A DNA stretch of 23,087 bases, taken from the NCBI GenBank assembly GCA_050732635.1, contig JBOHRE010000055.1, forward strand, positions 1 to 23,087, in the 5' to 3' direction. Both the position numbers and the translations under genes were made by a program. Shown here one piece after another: positions 21,046 through 23,087 of this stretch (the first letter of the stretch is position 1; every line of letters begins with the position of its first letter). This stretch comes from JBOHRE01 sp050732635 (GTDB lineage Bacteria > Gemmatimonadota > Gemmatimonadetes > Longimicrobiales > RSA9). The notes beneath the pieces are model-generated. The model was not told where the DNA came from and searched no databases. It was given only the letters and a program-made list of their open reading frames with translations.

Positions 21046-21543
21046 GTGGTGCGCGAGATCCGCATCTTCGGCGATCCGGTGCTACGCGACAGCGCGCAGC
21101 CGGTCGCCGCGGTCGACGACGAACTGCGCTCGCTCATCACGGACATGTTCGAAACCATGTACGCTGCCGAAGGCGTGGGCCTGGCGGCGAACCAGATCGG
21201 GGATCTGCGCCGGGTCATCGTGGTCGACATCCGCGAGCCGGATCAGCCGCCGCTGGCGCTGGTCAACCCCGAGCTGCTCGAGGTGAGCAGTGAGCTCGAT
21301 CGGCTGGAGGAGGGGTGCCTCAGCATACCGGGTCTGCGCGAGGTCGTGGAGCGACCCGTGCGCTGCCGCGCGCGCGGGCTCGACCCACAGGGGCGTGAGG
21401 CCACGATCGCGGCCGAGGGCCTGCTCGCCCGCGCGCTGCAGCACGAGATCGATCACCTCAACGGCGTGCTGTTCCTCGACCGCGTGAGTCCGCTCAAACG
21501 CCGCATGCTCCTCAAGAAATGGCAGAAGAGCCGAGATGCTTAG
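21046..21543 (+). CDS. def: Peptide deformylase
   Basis: 165 residues from GTG at 21046 with GGAG (21033-21036) 9 bases upstream. All three family motifs are intact: GVGLAANQIG (43-52), EGCLSIPG with metal ligand C91, and QHEIDHLNG with H133, E134 and H137. It removes the formyl group from nascent N-termini, using Fe(II) or a similar metal, at the ribosome exit. The following gene is fmt, which adds that formyl group to initiator tRNA, so both sides of the cycle are encoded together. The C-terminus ends in a basic helix (RRMLLKKWQKSR), as is common. Confidence 0.96.
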   Translation: MVREIRIFGDPVLRDSAQPVAAVDDELRSLITDMFETMYAAEGVGLAANQIGDLRRVIVVDIREPDQPPLALVNPELLEVSSELDRLEEGCLSIPGLREVVERPVRCRARGLDPQGREATIAAEGLLARALQHEIDHLNGVLFLDRVSPLKRRMLLKKWQKSRDA

Positions 21544-21549
21544 TCCTTC

Positions 21550-21579
21550 CCCAGCCCCAGCCCAAGCCCCAGCCCCAGC
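21550..21579 (+). repeat. Five tandem hexamers (CCCAGC) in the fmt leader
   Basis: CCCAGC, CCCAGC, CCAAGC, CCCAGC, CCCAGC fill most of the 42-base gap between the def stop and the fmt ATG at 21586. The array has the same consensus and copy number as the one inside queA 2.8 kb upstream. No Shine-Dalgarno sequence is left between it and the ATG. Confidence 0.88.
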
Positions 21580-21585
21580 TTCGTC

Positions 21586-22518
21586 ATGAGGATTCTCTTC
21601 TGGGGCACGCCGGCGTTCGCCGTGCCATCGTTGCGCGCGCTGTCGGGTGAGGGGCACGAGATCGCCGGTGTCGTGACGCAGCCGGACCGCCCGGCGGGTC
21701 GGGGCCAGGAGCTGCGCGCGCCGCCGGTCAAGCAGTGGGCGGTCGAGGAGGGCATCCCGGTATTGCAGCCGGAACGGCCGGTGGGCGCGGATTTCCTGGA
21801 AAGCATGCGGCGTCTGGGCCCGGAGCTGTCGGTCGTCGCCGCATACGGCCAGATCCTGCGCAAGGAAGTGCTCGAGCTACCACCTCACGGCTCCATCAAC
21901 GTGCACGCCTCGCTGCTGCCGGAGCTGCGCGGTGCCGCGCCGATCAACTGGGCGATCATCCGTGGGCATCAGACGACCGGCATCACGATCATGCGGATGG
22001 TCGAGACGCTCGATGCCGGGCCGATCATGTATCAGGTCGAGGAGCCGATCGTCGAGGACGAAACGGCATCGGAGCTCGCCATCCGGCTGGCGGAGGTCGG
22101 CGCCGAGGTGCTCGTCGAGGCGCTCGCGCTGATGGAAGCCGACGCCAGTGAGGAGCGCGAGCAGGATCACGAACGCGCGACCTACGCGCCGCGGATCCTG
22201 CGCGCGAACGCGCGCATTGACTGGAGCCGCGCTGCGCAGGACCTCGCGCTGTTCGTGCGCGGCATGGACGAGATCCCCGGTGCCTGGACGACGCTCCGCG
22301 GCACCGAGCTCAAGCTGTTTCGACCCCTGCCGTTCGGCGCCGGCGGCGCTGCGCCGCCCGGCACGGTCGTCGCCGCCGGCGGGCCGGAGGGCATCATTGT
22401 CGCCTGCGGTGATGGCACGCTCGCATTCCGTGAGGTGAAGCCGGCCGGTAAGCGTCGTATGAATGCCGAAGCGTGGGCGCGCGGACGCGGCGTCGCGCCG
22501 GGGGACCGGTTCGCCTGA
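21586..22518 (+). CDS. fmt: Methionyl-tRNA formyltransferase
   Basis: 310 residues. The N-terminus MRILFWGTPAFAVPSLRAL is canonical, so the start is certain although no ribosome site precedes it. The formyl-transfer residues are N105 and H107 in SINVHASLLPELRGAAPINWAI and D143 in METLDAGPIMYQ. The tRNA-binding C-terminal domain runs from about 207 (TYAPRILRANARIDW) to the end and includes the strand beginning GTVVAAG. It formylates initiator Met-tRNA with 10-formyl-THF. The lack of a Shine-Dalgarno suggests that translation relies on coupling to def or on an unpaired leader. Its stop overlaps the next gene. Confidence 0.96.
   Translation: MRILFWGTPAFAVPSLRALSGEGHEIAGVVTQPDRPAGRGQELRAPPVKQWAVEEGIPVLQPERPVGADFLESMRRLGPELSVVAAYGQILRKEVLELPPHGSINVHASLLPELRGAAPINWAIIRGHQTTGITIMRMVETLDAGPIMYQVEEPIVEDETASELAIRLAEVGAEVLVEALALMEADASEEREQDHERATYAPRILRANARIDWSRAAQDLALFVRGMDEIPGAWTTLRGTELKLFRPLPFGAGGAAPPGTVVAAGGPEGIIVACGDGTLAFREVKPAGKRRMNAEAWARGRGVAPGDRFA
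22500..22505 (+). promoter_or_regulatory. Candidate Shine-Dalgarno for the ThiE/TenI-like gene
   Basis: GGGGGA lies 9 bases before CTG at 22515 and is the only purine-rich element near the expected start. It favours a rare CTG start that overlaps the fmt stop (CTGA). Confidence 0.4.
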
Positions 22519-23087
22519 CCGCCGCGCGTATTCCGCGCCTGCACCTCGTCACCGACGACGGCGTGTTGGCGGAGCCGGACTTCGTGCGGCGCGCGCGCGA
22601 AGTCCTGCAGGTCTGCGGTGGCGACGTCGCGCTGCACCTGCGCGGCCACGCCACGCCCGCGCGGCGCTTGCACGCGCTCAGCGAAGCGCTGCGCGGTGCG
22701 CGACGGATCGTCAACGACCGGATCGACATCGTGCTGGCCAGCGATGCCGAGGGTGTCCAGCTCGGCGTACGCTCACTGCCGATCGCCGACGCGCGTGCGC
22801 TGCTGGGCGCCGAGCGCCTCATCGGCTACTCCGCGCATGATCCGGCCGAGGCGCGGACGGCTGCGCATGCCGGTGCGGATTTCGTCATCCTCGGCACAGT
22901 CTGGCCGTCGGCCTCGCACCCGGCTGCGTTGCCCAGCGGCCCCGCGACGCTGCACGATGCCGTGCGGGCCGGCGATATCGGCGGGCGGATCGTACCGGTG
23001 CTCGCCATCGGCGGCGTGACGCCCGTCCTGGTCGCCGAGGCGCTTGCCGCAGGCGCGCATGGCGTGGCCGTGCTCGCCGGCGTATGG
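22515..23087 (+). CDS. Thiamine phosphate synthase / TenI family protein (3' partial)
   Basis: 191 residues are visible and the gene runs off the window. The TIM-barrel pattern of the ThiE/TenI family is clear: PRLHLVTDD (strand 1), VALHLRG (strand 2), RIVNDRIDIVLAS, GVQLG, LIGYSAHDPAEA, GADFVILGTVWPSASHP, PVLAIGGVTP and GAHGVAVLAGVW. ThiE joins the thiazole and pyrimidine halves of thiamine; TenI is a thiazole tautomerase. The ThiE R-x-K of strand 2 is R43-x-H45 here, and the usual VHLG is VQLG, so classical ThiE activity is doubtful. No ATG, GTG or TTG fits the expected start. CTG at 22515 has a GGGGGA behind it, while GTG at 22473 would add an Arg-rich leader overlapping fmt. Family assignment is firm; the reaction is not. 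Confidence 0.85.
   Translation, partial: MTAARIPRLHLVTDDGVLAEPDFVRRAREVLQVCGGDVALHLRGHATPARRLHALSEALRGARRIVNDRIDIVLASDAEGVQLGVRSLPIADARALLGAERLIGYSAHDPAEARTAAHAGADFVILGTVWPSASHPAALPSGPATLHDAVRAGDIGGRIVPVLAIGGVTPVLVAEALAAGAHGVAVLAGVW

Noticed and set aside
21540..21863. Minus-strand frame ending in a Gly-Leu repeat
   Set aside because: The Gly-Leu run is only the reverse translation of the CCCAGC array; the rest is antisense to fmt.
22473..22514. GTG start for the ThiE/TenI-like gene
   Set aside because: Would add 14 residues, many of them Arg, overlap fmt by 46 bases and has no ribosome site; kept only as an alternative.
1..23087. Mobile elements, CRISPR arrays, toxin-antitoxin or phage genes
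   Set aside because: I saw no transposase or integrase motifs, no regularly spaced repeats, no tRNA-like cloverleafs and no region with clearly deviant composition.

Overview
The window is GC-rich, gene-dense bacterial chromosome, with frequent GTG and TTG starts and many 1-4 base gene overlaps. Likely origin is Gemmatimonadota or a close relative. This rests on a short secreted protein with a carboxypeptidase-regulatory domain and a plug-like tail, a secreted imidazolonepropionase-like amidohydrolase, many small lipoproteins, and the order yebC-ruvC-ruvA with ruvB-queA-tgt-yajC-def-fmt. The phylum is an inference; no rRNA gene is present. No tRNA, rRNA, CRISPR array, transposase or phage gene was seen.

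Layout. 1-897: 3' part of a sarcosine-oxidase-like flavoenzyme. 912-2647 (minus): ferritin followed by a translationally coupled secreted amidohydrolase. 2879-3307: small SOD-like lipoprotein ending at a perfect 13-bp hairpin. 3434-5996: three-gene cassette of an uncharacterised 207-aa protein, a stand-alone LigD-Pol/Prim-PolC-type primase-polymerase, and a LigC-type ATP-dependent DNA ligase, each overlapping the next by 4 bases. 6008-6469: MscL carrying a C-terminal zinc ribbon. 6570-7160: two-repeat lipoprotein. 7270-9164: yebC, ruvC, ruvA. 9187-12215 (minus): three lipoprotein genes (LpoB-like PBP activator, a BamE-like/TPR protein, a COG3014-like TPR protein), probably a cell-envelope operon. 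12425-14607: a small unknown gene, a GNAT acetyltransferase and a Tat-exported M20 carbamoylase, tightly coupled. 14690-15442: secreted regulatory-domain protein. 15448-16791 (minus): erythromycin-esterase-family protein. 16992-23087: ruvB, a small helical gene, queA, tgt, yajC, def, fmt and a partial ThiE/TenI-family gene.

Function. The plus-strand backbone combines Holliday-junction processing (RuvABC), queuosine tRNA modification (QueA, Tgt), Sec translocation (YajC) and N-formylmethionine handling (Def, Fmt). RuvB is separated from ruvCA by about 7.8 kb of envelope and accessory genes.

The best candidates for something undescribed are the 207-aa protein coupled to the polymerase and ligase, and a five-copy hexanucleotide repeat (consensus CCCAGC). 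The repeat appears twice: in frame inside queA, and again where the Shine-Dalgarno of fmt should be.
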